This document shows, in pieces, positions 1-7,492 of a DNA stretch of 11,599 nucleotides. Made by a program: the position numbers and the translations under genes. Source of the DNA: Anaerolineales bacterium (GTDB lineage: Bacteria; Chloroflexota; Anaerolineae; Anaerolineales; Villigracilaceae); contig JAEURE010000050.1 of NCBI GenBank assembly GCA_016789485.1, positions 1-11,599 of the forward strand. Direction: 5' to 3'. Below the pieces are notes generated by a model. It did no database searches and was not told the origin of the DNA. It saw nothing but the letters and a program-made list of their open reading frames with translations. Within the stretch, counting starts at the first letter, position 1, and every line of letters begins with the position of its first letter.

Positions 1-147
1 CTCGAGGCGGCTAATCTGCGCATCGCTGTAACCAACGGAAGCGGCAAGTTCCATTTGTGTCAGCCCGACACGGCGGCGCAGGAAGCGCAGCAGGTCGCCG
101 AAAGTTGTAAATTTTTCGAGGGTGGCGGCAGGAATAGAAGTGGTCAT
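1..147 (-). CDS. Helix-turn-helix (XRE-type) regulator, N-terminal 49 residues, cut by window edge
   Basis: Reading the minus strand from an ATG at 145-147 gives an open frame of exactly 49 codons to base 1. It begins MTTSIPAATLEKFTTFGDLL and continues with RRRVGLTQMELAASVGYSDAQ and ISRLE. The pattern GLTQ.ELA..VGYSD..IS.LE is the DNA-binding helix-turn-helix of the XRE/Cro family (about residues 14-49). From family knowledge, this N-terminus in Chloroflexota often heads large regulators with an ATPase and TPR repeats, but that part lies outside the window and is inference. No Shine-Dalgarno sequence precedes the ATG. A TATTTT box at 154-159 sits so close that the mRNA may be leaderless. The gene diverges from the lipoprotein at 284. 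Confidence 0.82.
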   Translation of the reverse strand, partial: MTTSIPAATLEKFTTFGDLLRFLRRRVGLTQMELAASVGYSDAQISRLE

Positions 148-185
148 ATTTATAAAATAGCACATTTCCAGCGGTTTGGAGAATT

Positions 186-214
186 TTGGCAGAAAATGGC
201 AGGACAAATAAAAC
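186..214 (+). promoter_or_regulatory. Sigma70-type promoter for the lipoprotein gene at 284
   Basis: TTGGCA (186-191, five of six consensus bases) is followed by a 17-base spacer and TAAAAC (209-214, four of six). Transcription would start near 221, leaving a leader of about 60 bases. This is pattern matching only. Confidence 0.5.
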
Positions 215-241
215 GCCACATGCTACATTCAGGGCATAACA

Positions 242-259
242 CAGCGCGGCGTCGCGCTG
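242..259 (+). promoter_or_regulatory. G/C hairpin in the leader of the 284-670 lipoprotein
   Basis: CAGCGCG (242-248) and CGCGCTG (253-259) pair perfectly around the loop GCGT. The stem ends 12 bases before the GAGGAGAG ribosome-binding site (272-279). It could stabilise the mRNA or influence translation. It has no T tract, so it is not a terminator. Confidence 0.45.
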
Positions 260-283
260 AATTCAACTCTTGAGGAGAGAAAA

Positions 284-670
284 ATGAAATCGAAAAAATT
301 ATTTGTTCTACTGGCTGGTCTGGTCATACTTTCGTTCATAGTGACGGCATGCGGCGGCGGGAACTCTGGATTCCCCACCGGCAAGTTCATTAAGGAAGGC
401 ACCCAGGAATACGGTCTCAAGTTCAATGAAGATGGAACCTTCGAGGTGTTCAACGGCGATACGGTCTTCGTACACGCCACATATAAGGTCTCGGGTAATG
501 TCTTCACCGAAACGGGCAATGATGGCGGCTGTGAACCGAATGTGGATTTTAACTATACCTTTGACGGCTCGAAATTGACCTTCACCTACGTCGGCAACCC
601 CGAAGATGATGCGGACTGCGCCGGGCGTTACGCAGATTTTAATAACGTTACCTACACCCTGACAAAATAA
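284..670 (+). CDS. Small lipoprotein with a lipocalin-like beta domain
   Basis: This is a 128-residue predicted lipoprotein. A lysine-rich N-terminus and hydrophobic helix (residues 6-20) lead to the lipobox VTAC, with Cys23 as the lipid-modified residue, then GGGNSGFP. The rest is polar and beta-rich: FNEDGTFEV (48-56), YKVSGN (67-72), YTFDGSKLTFTYV (91-103) and DADCAGRYADF (109-119). The order 'EDGTF ... FDGxxLTF ... DxCAGR' is a recurring lipocalin-like pattern in small Anaerolineae lipoproteins, as far as I recall. Cys83 and Cys112 could form a disulfide. The start is supported by GAGGAGAG at 272-279, four bases before the ATG at 284. The gene is monocistronic, with its own promoter at 186-214 and a hairpin at 691-726. 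Ligand and function are unknown. Confidence 0.85.
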   Translation: MKSKKLFVLLAGLVILSFIVTACGGGNSGFPTGKFIKEGTQEYGLKFNEDGTFEVFNGDTVFVHATYKVSGNVFTETGNDGGCEPNVDFNYTFDGSKLTFTYVGNPEDDADCAGRYADFNNVTYTLTK

Positions 671-690
671 TATATTGCCGCATAAAAACA

Positions 691-726
691 TGAGAGGGTT
701 CCGCATTTTCATGCGGAACCCTCTCA
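691..726. terminator. Strong hairpin between convergent genes, probably a bidirectional terminator
   Basis: TGAGAGGGTTCCGCAT (691-706) pairs perfectly with 711-726 around the loop TTTC. It lies 20 bases after the lipoprotein stop and is also downstream of the minus-strand membrane gene that ends at 858. On the minus strand the stem is followed by TGTTTTTATG, a usable T tract; on the plus strand there is none. It may therefore be a better terminator for the minus strand, or a 3'-end stabiliser on the plus strand. Confidence 0.7.
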
Positions 727-764
727 ACTCTCTCCTACCGATAAAGTCACCAGTAAATCTACAA

Positions 765-780
765 CTGCTCAAAAGAGCAG
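765..780. repeat. Small perfect hairpin CTGCTC-AAAA-GAGCAG
   Basis: Six base pairs close around an AAAA loop in the convergent gap 671-857. No T tract follows on either strand. A further odd-centred palindrome, TTTGTTCA-A-TGAACAAA, lies at 826-842, 16 bases past the stop of the 858-1658 gene. Either may assist 3'-end formation of that minus-strand transcript. Function is unproven. Confidence 0.35.
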
Positions 781-857
781 GCTGTATTTGATATTAATTA
801 CCCTAATCATACAATAAAGATACGCTTTGTTCAATGAACAAAAGTACTACTGGAACA

Positions 858-1658
858 TCATCGCACGCGTGTGATGTTGATGCATTTTGGGATGTGGCTG
901 GGAGGCGTAAATGCACATCCAAATTGATAATCATTCTCGAAACGGACGATAATAAGGGATTCGATCACTCCAAAGCCTGCAATCGGTCGCGTAACGGGCA
1001 AGCTGTCCACATCGCTGCTCCATTCGAGAGTATATGCTCCCTTGGCAAACCTTGTAAATCCATCCACGGGAATGAGTGGTTCGGGCACTTTCTCACCATT
1101 TTCCACAGCAGACATACCCTCCAAAACCAGAGCATTCATATCCCGAAGAGCGTCTTTTGCCTCAGGGGCCATTTGCGAAAATCTGCCGCCAATCACAGCC
1201 ACAACCAGGATCAAAGCTGTCACTTTCAATAACCGCGATAATGGACTGGAAGGAGTACGTCCCGCAGCATCCAAACTTCCCACCAGCCATCGGAAAAAGA
1301 GACCAAGGGGCAGATAAAAGATAAGGCGCGGCAAAAAGGTGAACAGGGACAGGAAAAAGGAAGTGACTACCTGACTCTCACCTGAATTAATGAAAGCAAA
1401 CAGCGAACTGGCAAACACCGCAAGTATTCCGCTTCCAAGCAAGCCCCAGAATGATTCTTCATCCCAAGCGACGATCAACCCGATCAAACCCATAAACAGG
1501 GAACTCAAAACCACTGTGGGAATACGCCCAATCGGCATTTCAAACAGGGGAACTCCGGGAAGCGCCCACACATTGATAAATTGGGAAATTAACGAATATG
1601 GAAATCCAAAGGCAAGACCAATGATGAATCCATACGTGCGGCGCGTTTTATCACTCAT
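858..1658 (-). CDS. Multi-pass membrane protein of unknown function
   Basis: I do not recognise this 266-residue protein. About five hydrophobic segments are visible (roughly residues 9-31, 46-65, 70-92, 98-125 and 143-160). They are followed by a soluble region of about 105 residues containing EPLIPVDGFTRFAKGAYTLEW and RPIAGFGVIESLIIVRFENDY. The basic N-terminus (MSDKTRRTYG) suggests a cytoplasmic start; five helices would place the C-terminal domain outside. The start is supported by GGAGAGAG (minus strand, 1664-1671), five bases before the ATG. It follows the phosphodiesterase gene by 214 bases on the same strand, with a hairpin between, so it is probably a separate transcript. The last 20 residues, with Cys248 and Cys259, look less regular; I cannot say whether that reflects a late frameshift. 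Confidence 0.75.
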   Translation of the reverse strand: MSDKTRRTYGFIIGLAFGFPYSLISQFINVWALPGVPLFEMPIGRIPTVVLSSLFMGLIGLIVAWDEESFWGLLGSGILAVFASSLFAFINSGESQVVTSFFLSLFTFLPRLIFYLPLGLFFRWLVGSLDAAGRTPSSPLSRLLKVTALILVVAVIGGRFSQMAPEAKDALRDMNALVLEGMSAVENGEKVPEPLIPVDGFTRFAKGAYTLEWSSDVDSLPVTRPIAGFGVIESLIIVRFENDYQFGCAFTPPSHIPKCINITRVR

Positions 1659-1729
1659 ATTATCTCTCTCCGAAAATAATTCCTTGCCATAAAATACTCT
1701 TAAAACCCTTCATCACGCATATATCACAC

Positions 1730-1754
1730 CGCCTCCTGTATGAATCGGGAGGCG
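1730..1754. repeat. Inverted repeat CGCCTCC / GGAGGCG
   Basis: CGCCTCC (1730-1736) and GGAGGCG (1748-1754) form a seven-pair stem around an 11-base loop. It lies in the 214-base gap between the minus-strand genes ending at 1873 and starting at 1658. No T tract follows, so it is a weak terminator candidate. A shorter stem, ACCCT/AGGGT, lies near 1817-1834. The remainder of the gap shows no clear promoter. Confidence 0.35.
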
Positions 1755-1872
1755 ATGGGACTGCTTGACATGATACTACGTATGGTGAAATCTTAATTTA
1801 AAAGTCTTGTTATGTCACCCTACCAGCGGAGGGTATCATCTAAACGTAAGGATTGCCAAACAAGGGGGCGCC

Positions 1873-2901
1873 CTAATATCCGCAGCCGCTTTTCCTGAAT
1901 TGATCCACGGGCATCCCAAAAGCTTCGAATACCGGGGTTCCATCCCACTCTGCTGGAATGGGCAGGCCAAGCGCAAAGGCAGAAGTTGCCGCTGTATCCA
2001 TCGTATACACCTGAGTGGACAATTCACCGGGGACAATCCCCGGACCGCTGATAATCCACGGGATGGTCATATCCTCGGGAAGATCTGTTCCATGGGTTGT
2101 ATCGTGTCCGCCATGGTCAGAGGTAATGATGATCATTGTACCTTCATACAAGCCATTTGCTTTCAAGGCCTGGAGGATTAGACCAAATAACTCATCGTTC
2201 CTTTTGTAAGCCCGCAACTGCTGGCGCGACATCCAACCATCTTCATGACCTACAAGGTCGCCATCTGGAAAATGCACGAACATAAGGTCAAATCCCTGCT
2301 GGATTTGTTTGATGGCAAGTCTCTCCACGGTGGAAGTGTCCTTGATCTTGTCCGTCTTATCAATGAACTCGAAAAAATCCGTGCTGCCCGGCTCAGTGAT
2401 CTGGCGCAGCTTTTCCTTGCCGACCACCATGGCTGTTTGCATTCCAGCCGCCTGGGCAAGATCAAAAATGTCAGTGCCTAGGGCAAAGCCATTTTGCGGC
2501 ACATATTCATTCCAACGGACGATATGTTTGGCAGGACATGTCCCCACCAGCATTGAAGTGTGCGCCGGCAAGGTGAGGCTTGGCATGATGGTTTGCGCGT
2601 TCAACGTGTACGCACCAGCTTGCATAAATGTCATTACATTTACCATCTCCGCTTCAGCAATCGCATCGGGACGCAGACCGTCAAAGCTGACAATCAACAC
2701 ACGGTCAGTTGTTGGCAGAGGTGTAGGTGTAATGGTTGGGGTTGGGAGGGGAGTCTCTGTAGGCAGCGGCGCAGGGGTGCTGCTTGGGATGAGAGTCTCT
2801 GTCGAACCTGGAACAGCCAACGGCGGCGGAAGAGGAGCGAACGATCTACATGATTGTAGAAGGCATACAAAAAGAGTCAAAGTCAAAATTCTTTTTGTCA
2901 T
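1873..2901 (-). CDS. Lipoprotein of the type I phosphodiesterase / alkaline phosphatase superfamily (copy 2)
   Basis: This is a 342-residue predicted lipoprotein with a secreted metal-dependent phosphodiesterase/phosphatase domain (nucleotide pyrophosphatase-like, PF01663 type). The signal peptide ends in the lipobox LQSC (Cys18). A Pro/Thr-rich tether spans about residues 24-65. The catalytic core keeps the family metal and nucleophile motifs: SFDGLRPDA (Asp74), SLTLPAH (Thr110, expected nucleophile), DLVGHEDGW (Asp215, His219) and TSDHGGHDTTHG (Asp262, His263, with His266 and His270 nearby). It is a close paralogue of the gene directly upstream: 21 of 29 residues match across residues 143-171. 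The intergenic gap is only 18 bases and no good Shine-Dalgarno sequence precedes this ATG, so translation may depend on the upstream gene. Substrate is unknown: nucleotides, nucleotide sugars and phosphodiesters are all possible. Confidence 0.88.
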   Translation of the reverse strand: MTKRILTLTLFVCLLQSCRSFAPLPPPLAVPGSTETLIPSSTPAPLPTETPLPTPTITPTPLPTTDRVLIVSFDGLRPDAIAEAEMVNVMTFMQAGAYTLNAQTIMPSLTLPAHTSMLVGTCPAKHIVRWNEYVPQNGFALGTDIFDLAQAAGMQTAMVVGKEKLRQITEPGSTDFFEFIDKTDKIKDTSTVERLAIKQIQQGFDLMFVHFPDGDLVGHEDGWMSRQQLRAYKRNDELFGLILQALKANGLYEGTMIIITSDHGGHDTTHGTDLPEDMTIPWIISGPGIVPGELSTQVYTMDTAATSAFALGLPIPAEWDGTPVFEAFGMPVDQFRKSGCGY

Positions 2902-2919
2902 TCGAGGTTGATGTCCAAA

Positions 2920-3990
2920 TTAACGGCAGGGATTCTTTTCATGCATTGTCAACATGGGTTGACCAAATGCAGTATAAACGGGGATGCCATCCCAATCTGG
3001 TTGAAGGGGCAAGCCCAATGCGTATGCTGCTGTCACCGCAGTATCAGTCGTGGATATCATAAAGGTTAACTCGCCCGGAACAACCCCCGGGCCGGAAGCG
3101 ATCCAGGGGATTCGAAAATCCTCAATTACAAGACCAATGTGATTCTTATCATGTCCGCCATGATCAGCAGTAATGATGATCAAAGTAGAATCCAACAGGT
3201 TGTTTGCTTTCAGCGCATCGAGGATCAATCCCAGGGCTTCATCGCCCTGGCGTAAAACTTTCATGTATTCGCCAGACATCCAGCTATATTTATGGCCGCG
3301 CAAGTCAGGTCCCGCAAAATGAACGAACATCAGGCCAAAGCCCTCATTGATCTGCGCAACCGCCTCCTTGGAAATTGCAGGCTCACCATAGCGAACTTCA
3401 AATACATCGGTTGTCTCGGGCTCCGCCATTTGACGCAGTTTATCCTTGCCAACAATCATCACTGTCCTCATACCTGCCGCATGGGCAAGGTCAAAAATAT
3501 CCACACCTTTAGAATATCCCATGTACTTAAAATATCTATCGTAGATCATGCCATGTTTATCCATACACAATCCTGACAACATGGAGGCGTGGCTTGGTGA
3601 AGTGGAAGGGTAATCTATCGTCTCCGCAGATGTATATGAGTAAGCGCCCTTCGCAGCCAGATCCATCAAGATAGGCATGGGAGCCAACGGAATGGCATCG
3701 GGACGCATGCCATCATAGCTAATGATCAAAACGCGTTTGATACTTGCAAACGATGGCAGCGGTGTCAGTGTCACCGTGGGAAGAGCTGTTTCGGTTGGAA
3801 CTGGAGTTTCCGTTGGCAACAGAGTTGCTGTTGAAGGAGCCGTAATCGTTGGAATGGGAGTGTCTGTTTGAAAATAAATGGAAGTTACGGCGGGTTCAGG
3901 CGGCAGGGAATAACCCCAAAGATCGGGGTTGGATCCGCATCCCACTAATACAAACACAAGCAAGATAACAAAAAACTTTTTCAGGATCAT
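2920..3990 (-). CDS. Lipoprotein of the type I phosphodiesterase / alkaline phosphatase superfamily (copy 1)
   Basis: This 356-residue predicted lipoprotein has a hydrophobic signal ending in LVGC (Cys18), a Pro/Thr-rich tether (about residues 42-80) and a phosphodiesterase/phosphatase domain. Family motifs are present: SYDGMRPDA (Asp93), STSPSH (Thr130, aligned with the nucleophile of the NPP-like family), DLRGHKYSW (Asp229, His233) and [11 protein letters not shown] (Asp276, His277, with His280 and His284 nearby). It should act outside the membrane. The ATG (3988-3990) overlaps the hutU stop as ATGA. The GGAG upstream lies only two bases from the ATG, so translational coupling to hutU is likely. 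The second copy follows after 18 bases. A functional link to urocanate metabolism is not obvious from the family, so the coupling may be only transcriptional convenience. Confidence 0.9.
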   Translation of the reverse strand: MILKKFFVILLVFVLVGCGSNPDLWGYSLPPEPAVTSIYFQTDTPIPTITAPSTATLLPTETPVPTETALPTVTLTPLPSFASIKRVLIISYDGMRPDAIPLAPMPILMDLAAKGAYSYTSAETIDYPSTSPSHASMLSGLCMDKHGMIYDRYFKYMGYSKGVDIFDLAHAAGMRTVMIVGKDKLRQMAEPETTDVFEVRYGEPAISKEAVAQINEGFGLMFVHFAGPDLRGHKYSWMSGEYMKVLRQGDEALGLILDALKANNLLDSTLIIITADHGGHDKNHIGLVIEDFRIPWIASGPGVVPGELTFMISTTDTAVTAAYALGLPLQPDWDGIPVYTAFGQPMLTMHEKNPCR

Positions 3991-5642
3991 TTCTCCAACA
4001 TGGGCATTTTTAACCCGTGACGTTTTGCCGTATCAATAGCAATTTCATATCCTGCATCAGCGTGTCGGACAACGCCCATGCCTGGATCTGTGGTCAAGAC
4101 TCTTTCCAATCTGACGGCTGCTTCAGGTGTCCCATCCGCAACAATGACCTGACCCGCGTGCTGGCTGTACCCCATGCCAACACCGCCGCCATGGTGAAAG
4201 GATACCCAGGTCGCCCCGCCAACAGCATTGATCATGGCATTGAGAATTGCCCAATCCGAAATAGCATCGGAGCCGTCTTTCATCGCTTCAGTTTCCCGAT
4301 TCGGTGAGGCAACAGAACCTGAATCCAAATGGTCGCGTCCAATCACAATCGGCGCTTTCACTCTTCCGCTCGCCACAAGTTCATTGAACATCAAACCAGC
4401 TTTGGCGCGTTCGCCATATCCAAGCCAGCAAATGCGCGAAGGCAATCCCTGAAATGGAACCTTTTCTTTTGCCATTTTCAGCCAGCGGTGCAAATGCGCA
4501 TCTTCAGGGAAGAGTTCCATAATCGCCTTATCGGTGGTGTAAATATCTTCCTTATCCCCGGAAAGCACCACCCAGCGGAACGGACCTTTACCTTCACAAA
4601 ACAATGGACGAATATAAGCAGGGACAAAACCGGGGAATTCAAAAGCGTCACTCACACCATTATTGAAGGCTTGCTGGCGCAGATTATTCCCATAATCAAA
4701 CACTTCCGCGCCTGCGCGTTGAAAGGCAAGCATGGCTTTCACGTGCGTAGACATGGAATCCATTGCCATCTTCTTATATTTTTCAGAGTCACTGACTCGC
4801 AATTGGTTTGCAGCAGTGATTGACAAGCCGGACGGCACATAGAATAAGGCTTCGTGTGCGGAAGTTTGGTCAGTGACCACATCGGGAATGATACCGCGCG
4901 CAGCCAACTCGGAATACACATCCGCCGCATTGCCAATGAGACCGATGGATTTTGGAATTTGCTTTTCCTTGAATTCTTCGACAAGGGTCATGGCTTCTTC
5001 GAGGTTATCCACGACCATATCCACATACCCGATAGAGCGTCGGCGTTCGGCGCGCTCAGGATCCACTTCTACGATTAATCCGACCCCTTCATTCATCGTA
5101 ATGGATAATGGTTGTGCGCCGCCCATGCCGCCTAAGCCTGCAGTGAGGACAAACTTCCCTCTTAACGATCCCCAGCCTTTAAGTTTGGCAAGCGCGCCAA
5201 AGGTTTCATATGTGCCTTGCAAGATGCCCTGTGTACCGATGTAAATCCACGAACCGGCAGTCATCTGACCATACATGATGAGCCCTTTTTTATCCAACTC
5301 GTCAAACTTTTCCCAGGTAGCCCAGTGCGGCACGATGTTGGAATTTGCAATCAAAACTTTGGGAGCGTCTTTATGACTTTTGAATATGACCACTGGTTTT
5401 CCAGACTGTACAAGCAGGGTTTCATCTTCTTCGAGATTTTTAAGCGAATCCAGAATGGCGTCAAAAGATGCCCAATTGCGCGCAGCCTTGCCTCGCCCGC
5501 CATAAACGACAAGGTCTTCGGGCTTCTCGGCTACTTCGGGGTCGAGATTATTTTGGATCATGCGATAAGCAGCTTCGCTGAGCCAGTTTTTGCAAGTCAA
5601 TTGTGTGCCGCGCGGGGCGCGGACTGTGCGAGGTGCAGACAT
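3987..5642 (-). CDS. hutU: Urocanate hydratase (urocanase)
   Basis: This enzyme (EC 4.2.1.49) adds water to urocanate to give 4-imidazolone-5-propanoate, the second step of histidine degradation, using tightly bound NAD+ in the cytoplasm. The 551 residues match the usual family length of about 555. Clear signatures are [12 protein letters not shown] (46-57), the NAD-binding [11 protein letters not shown] (169-179), [13 protein letters not shown] (258-270), [16 protein letters not shown] (348-363), [10 protein letters not shown] (403-412, with Cys405 matching the active-site cysteine region of the Pseudomonas enzyme), [19 protein letters not shown] (434-452) and [16 protein letters not shown] (482-497). 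AAGGAGCT lies just before the ATG at 5642. A promoter (5703-5730) and a leader hairpin (5662-5690) precede it. Its stop overlaps the start of a phosphodiesterase lipoprotein gene. No hutH, hutI, hutG or HutP-like gene is in the window. Confidence 0.97.
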   Translation of the reverse strand: MSAPRTVRAPRGTQLTCKNWLSEAAYRMIQNNLDPEVAEKPEDLVVYGGRGKAARNWASFDAILDSLKNLEEDETLLVQSGKPVVIFKSHKDAPKVLIANSNIVPHWATWEKFDELDKKGLIMYGQMTAGSWIYIGTQGILQGTYETFGALAKLKGWGSLRGKFVLTAGLGGMGGAQPLSITMNEGVGLIVEVDPERAERRRSIGYVDMVVDNLEEAMTLVEEFKEKQIPKSIGLIGNAADVYSELAARGIIPDVVTDQTSAHEALFYVPSGLSITAANQLRVSDSEKYKKMAMDSMSTHVKAMLAFQRAGAEVFDYGNNLRQQAFNNGVSDAFEFPGFVPAYIRPLFCEGKGPFRWVVLSGDKEDIYTTDKAIMELFPEDAHLHRWLKMAKEKVPFQGLPSRICWLGYGERAKAGLMFNELVASGRVKAPIVIGRDHLDSGSVASPNRETEAMKDGSDAISDWAILNAMINAVGGATWVSFHHGGGVGMGYSQHAGQVIVADGTPEAAVRLERVLTTDPGMGVVRHADAGYEIAIDTAKRHGLKMPMLEK

Positions 5643-5661
5643 GATAGCTCCTTAACAAACA

Positions 5662-5690
5662 CCCTCGTTGTATCGATTTACTACAGAGGG
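5662..5690 (-). promoter_or_regulatory. Imperfect dyad in the hutU leader
   Basis: CCCTC (5662-5666) pairs with GAGGG (5686-5690), and TGTA (5669-5672) pairs with TACA (5682-5685). The stem is nine pairs with a two-base bulge and a nine-base loop. It lies between the inferred transcription start (about 5696) and the hutU ribosome-binding site (5646-5651). It could be an operator or an RNA element. No known hut regulatory motif is recognised. Confidence 0.4.
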
Positions 5691-5702
5691 ATTATCAGTA
5701 AC

Positions 5703-5730
5703 ATTATATTTCACTGCCCCAATAATTCAA
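5703..5730 (-). promoter_or_regulatory. Sigma70-type promoter for hutU
   Basis: On the minus strand, TTGAAT (5730-5725, four of six consensus bases) is followed by a 16-base spacer and a perfect TATAAT (5708-5703). The -35 box lies inside the last codons of the upstream lipoprotein gene. Transcription would start near 5696, about 54 bases before the hutU ATG. Confidence 0.6.
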
Positions 5731-6526
5731 CCGAACTGATCACAAAATTCACATCTACTTGAATCTTATATTTGAAATCCTTCAAATAGGTAAAGTTCAT
5801 AGACACAAGGGTATCAGCCGTTGGTTTGAAGTAAACAAGAGTTGAATAGAACGGAACGACCCAACCCTCACTGTCAGTCTTCGAAAACTGCCCACCGATC
5901 TCTATCACTTTTACCTGATTTATAGTTTCATACACCTGTGCAGTATCCATCCGAAAACCAGGGATGGCACTGGAAGTCTCCAACTTACGCAGCAGTTCCC
6001 CCATGGAATTTTCATTCATCGGGTGGGTGTCTTCCGCTTCCCATCCGATGAATGAAAATCCGAAAAGGGTATTCTTTTCGATATCGGGGCGCAAAGGATA
6101 TGAATACAATTGATCGAATCCGGCTTCATAGGCGTTTATATCAAAATTCATTTGATTGAGAAGCAATTCGTTTTTTGCGGCATCCTTGAGGGCTGTATTG
6201 AATTCCTCTGAATTTGGCCGCAACGTCAGCCAACCAACAGGGAAAGTCATTTCATACCCGCCGGAGATGTGGGTAAATTTTACGGAACCATCAGGCAGTT
6301 TTTCAAGGCTGGTCTCGTTCACAGCGGGCAGTGTGGGAGCAGGAGACTCAGCGGGAGCCAGGCCGACGGCAGCCGCAGTTTGTGTTGTGGCTGCGTTCAC
6401 TGTCTGCACGATAACGGTTGAGAGTGAATTCTGGTCGATAGGCGCTGACTGGCTTGCTCCAGGGATAACACAAGCCAATACGGATACCAGGATCATGCTG
6501 ATCGCGATGAAACGTTTATTTCTCAT
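5711..6526 (-). CDS. Lipoprotein of unknown function, second of a tandem paralogous pair
   Basis: The reading frame is open from an ATG at 6583, but the start at 6526 is preferred: it gives a standard signal (MRNKRFIAISMILVSVLAC, lipid cysteine Cys19), and GGGA lies eight bases before it. The first 19 codons of the longer frame would not fit a signal peptide. The mature part has a low-complexity Thr/Ala/Pro tether (residues 35-70) and then a domain starting GSVKFTHISGGYEMTFPVGW (80-99) and ending FVISSVELLG. The same GGYE..(F/L)P.GWL.(L/I)R.NS block occurs in the next gene upstream (15 of 31 residues identical). The fold may be PsbP/DUF1795-like, on the basis of the 'GYxxxxPxGW' opening; this is weak. 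It lies 35-90 bases after its paralogue, probably in the same transcript, and before hutU. Confidence 0.82.
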   Translation of the reverse strand: MRNKRFIAISMILVSVLACVIPGASQSAPIDQNSLSTVIVQTVNAATTQTAAAVGLAPAESPAPTLPAVNETSLEKLPDGSVKFTHISGGYEMTFPVGWLTLRPNSEEFNTALKDAAKNELLLNQMNFDINAYEAGFDQLYSYPLRPDIEKNTLFGFSFIGWEAEDTHPMNENSMGELLRKLETSSAIPGFRMDTAQVYETINQVKVIEIGGQFSKTDSEGWVVPFYSTLVYFKPTADTLVSMNFTYLKDFKYKIQVDVNFVISSVELLGQ

Positions 6527-6577
6527 TGCCATATTCCCATCTATATTATTGATTAGTGAAACCTGTCGCAGTACGCC

Positions 6578-6601
6578 GTCCACACTGTATGCAGTATGGA
6601 C
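6578..6601 (-). promoter_or_regulatory. Hairpin between the two paralogous lipoprotein genes
   Basis: GTCCACACTG (6578-6587) and CAGTATGGAC (6592-6601) pair around a four-base loop. The single mismatch is C-A on the plus strand but G-U on the minus strand, so the minus-strand RNA forms a full ten-pair stem. No T tract follows. An intercistronic stabiliser or processing element in the lipoprotein transcript is plausible. Confidence 0.45.
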
Positions 6602-6618
6602 ATTGAATATTACAGTTT

Positions 6619-7467
6619 CTAATTTCCAACTTTGAGAGTTTCGATCATCGCATCAAACTGGGGAAGAACTACCTGTTTCAATTCCTCCGTGCTTGTCAGA
6701 GTAATGACCATTGTGCCAACATCGACCTTTATGAAAACCTGCTTCTGGAACATTTCAACATTTACTCCTTCCAAAGTTGTGACCGGGGTCTTGGATGTGA
6801 TCACGCCAATAGGGAGCCCGCTGGCCGTAGCGGAAATTTCCGTGGCAGTCACCTCCAAGCCGGGCAACATGTCTGGCAGGGTTGCGGCCGCGGATTTAAG
6901 GTCTGCATCATCCGCAAGGGACATTTCATTTGGTTTATCCCAATAGAGACTGATGTTGGTCACAAAGTCAATTTCTGTGTGTCCTTCCTGTATATCAAGG
7001 ACAAAGAGACGAATCTCGTCCGGGTTCAATTTCTCGATACTGCTCAATGAACGCTGCATGGACGGATTGGATAGTTCAGGCATCAGCCATGCGTCCAGAT
7101 ATTCCTGCGAGTTGATGCGGATGGGCAGCCAGCCTGTCGGCAAAGAAAATTCGTAGCCACCTCTCATATCAATGAATTGCGCGGTGCCATCTTCAAACCT
7201 GTTGATGGCGCTTCCGGAATCATCCGCATCGGGTGTAGGGCTGGGAGTTGGCACGGGTGTGGCTGTGGAATCTGGCGCTAATGTGGGTGCGGGAACAGCC
7301 TGCTCAGTTTGTGCAATGGCGGCGGATACTGTGGCAGCCACCATATTTTCGAGCCGGGTATCAGGCGTCGGCGCGGGCTGCGAAGCGGCGGGGAGTCCCG
7401 GTACAACGCAAGCCAGAATCGTCGTCAGAAGAATCAGTGCAGCGAACAAGGCACGTCGAGTGTTCAT
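6619..7467 (-). CDS. Lipoprotein of unknown function, first of a tandem paralogous pair
   Basis: An ATG at 7476 also opens the frame, but the start at 7467 is preferred: AAGGA lies about eight bases before it, and the protein then begins MNTRRALFAALILLTTILAC with lipid cysteine Cys20. The mature 262 residues hold a segment of Ala/Thr heptad-like character (41-58, VAATVSAAIAQTEQA) and a Pro/Thr tether (59-82, with PVPTPSPTPD). A single domain of about 185 residues follows, with GGYEFSLPTGWLPIRINSQE (103-122) and a C-terminal VVLPQFDAMIETLKV. It is paralogous to the gene immediately downstream; both carry LAC-V-(I/V)-PG after the signal. The domain resembles the PsbP/DUF1795 style, without certainty. 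It starts only about 25 bases after the rrf2 terminator, and no convincing promoter is seen for it. Confidence 0.82.
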   Translation of the reverse strand: MNTRRALFAALILLTTILACVVPGLPAASQPAPTPDTRLENMVAATVSAAIAQTEQAVPAPTLAPDSTATPVPTPSPTPDADDSGSAINRFEDGTAQFIDMRGGYEFSLPTGWLPIRINSQEYLDAWLMPELSNPSMQRSLSSIEKLNPDEIRLFVLDIQEGHTEIDFVTNISLYWDKPNEMSLADDADLKSAAATLPDMLPGLEVTATEISATASGLPIGVITSKTPVTTLEGVNVEMFQKQVFIKVDVGTMVITLTSTEELKQVVLPQFDAMIETLKVGN

Positions 7468-7492
7468 GGATTCCATCCTTGAGTATGAATTG

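Noticed and set aside
834..1232. Plus-strand open frame of 132 codons
   Set aside because: It lies opposite the membrane protein gene at 858-1658, has no plausible ribosome-binding site and a composition without domain character.
1765..1770. Perfect TTGACA on the plus strand
   Set aside because: No -10 box at 16-18 bases and no plus-strand gene downstream.
2309..2911. Plus-strand open frame of 200 codons opposite the second phosphodiesterase
   Set aside because: The Gly/Val-rich stretch is the antisense of the Pro/Thr tether; the minus-strand frame carries the clear catalytic motifs.
4329..4823. Plus-strand open frame opposite hutU
   Set aside because: hutU is full length with all family motifs on the other strand.
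6527..6583. Longer N-terminus for the 5711 lipoprotein gene
   Set aside because: It would place 19 residues before the signal peptide and runs through the intercistronic hairpin; spacing from GGGA favours the ATG at 6526.
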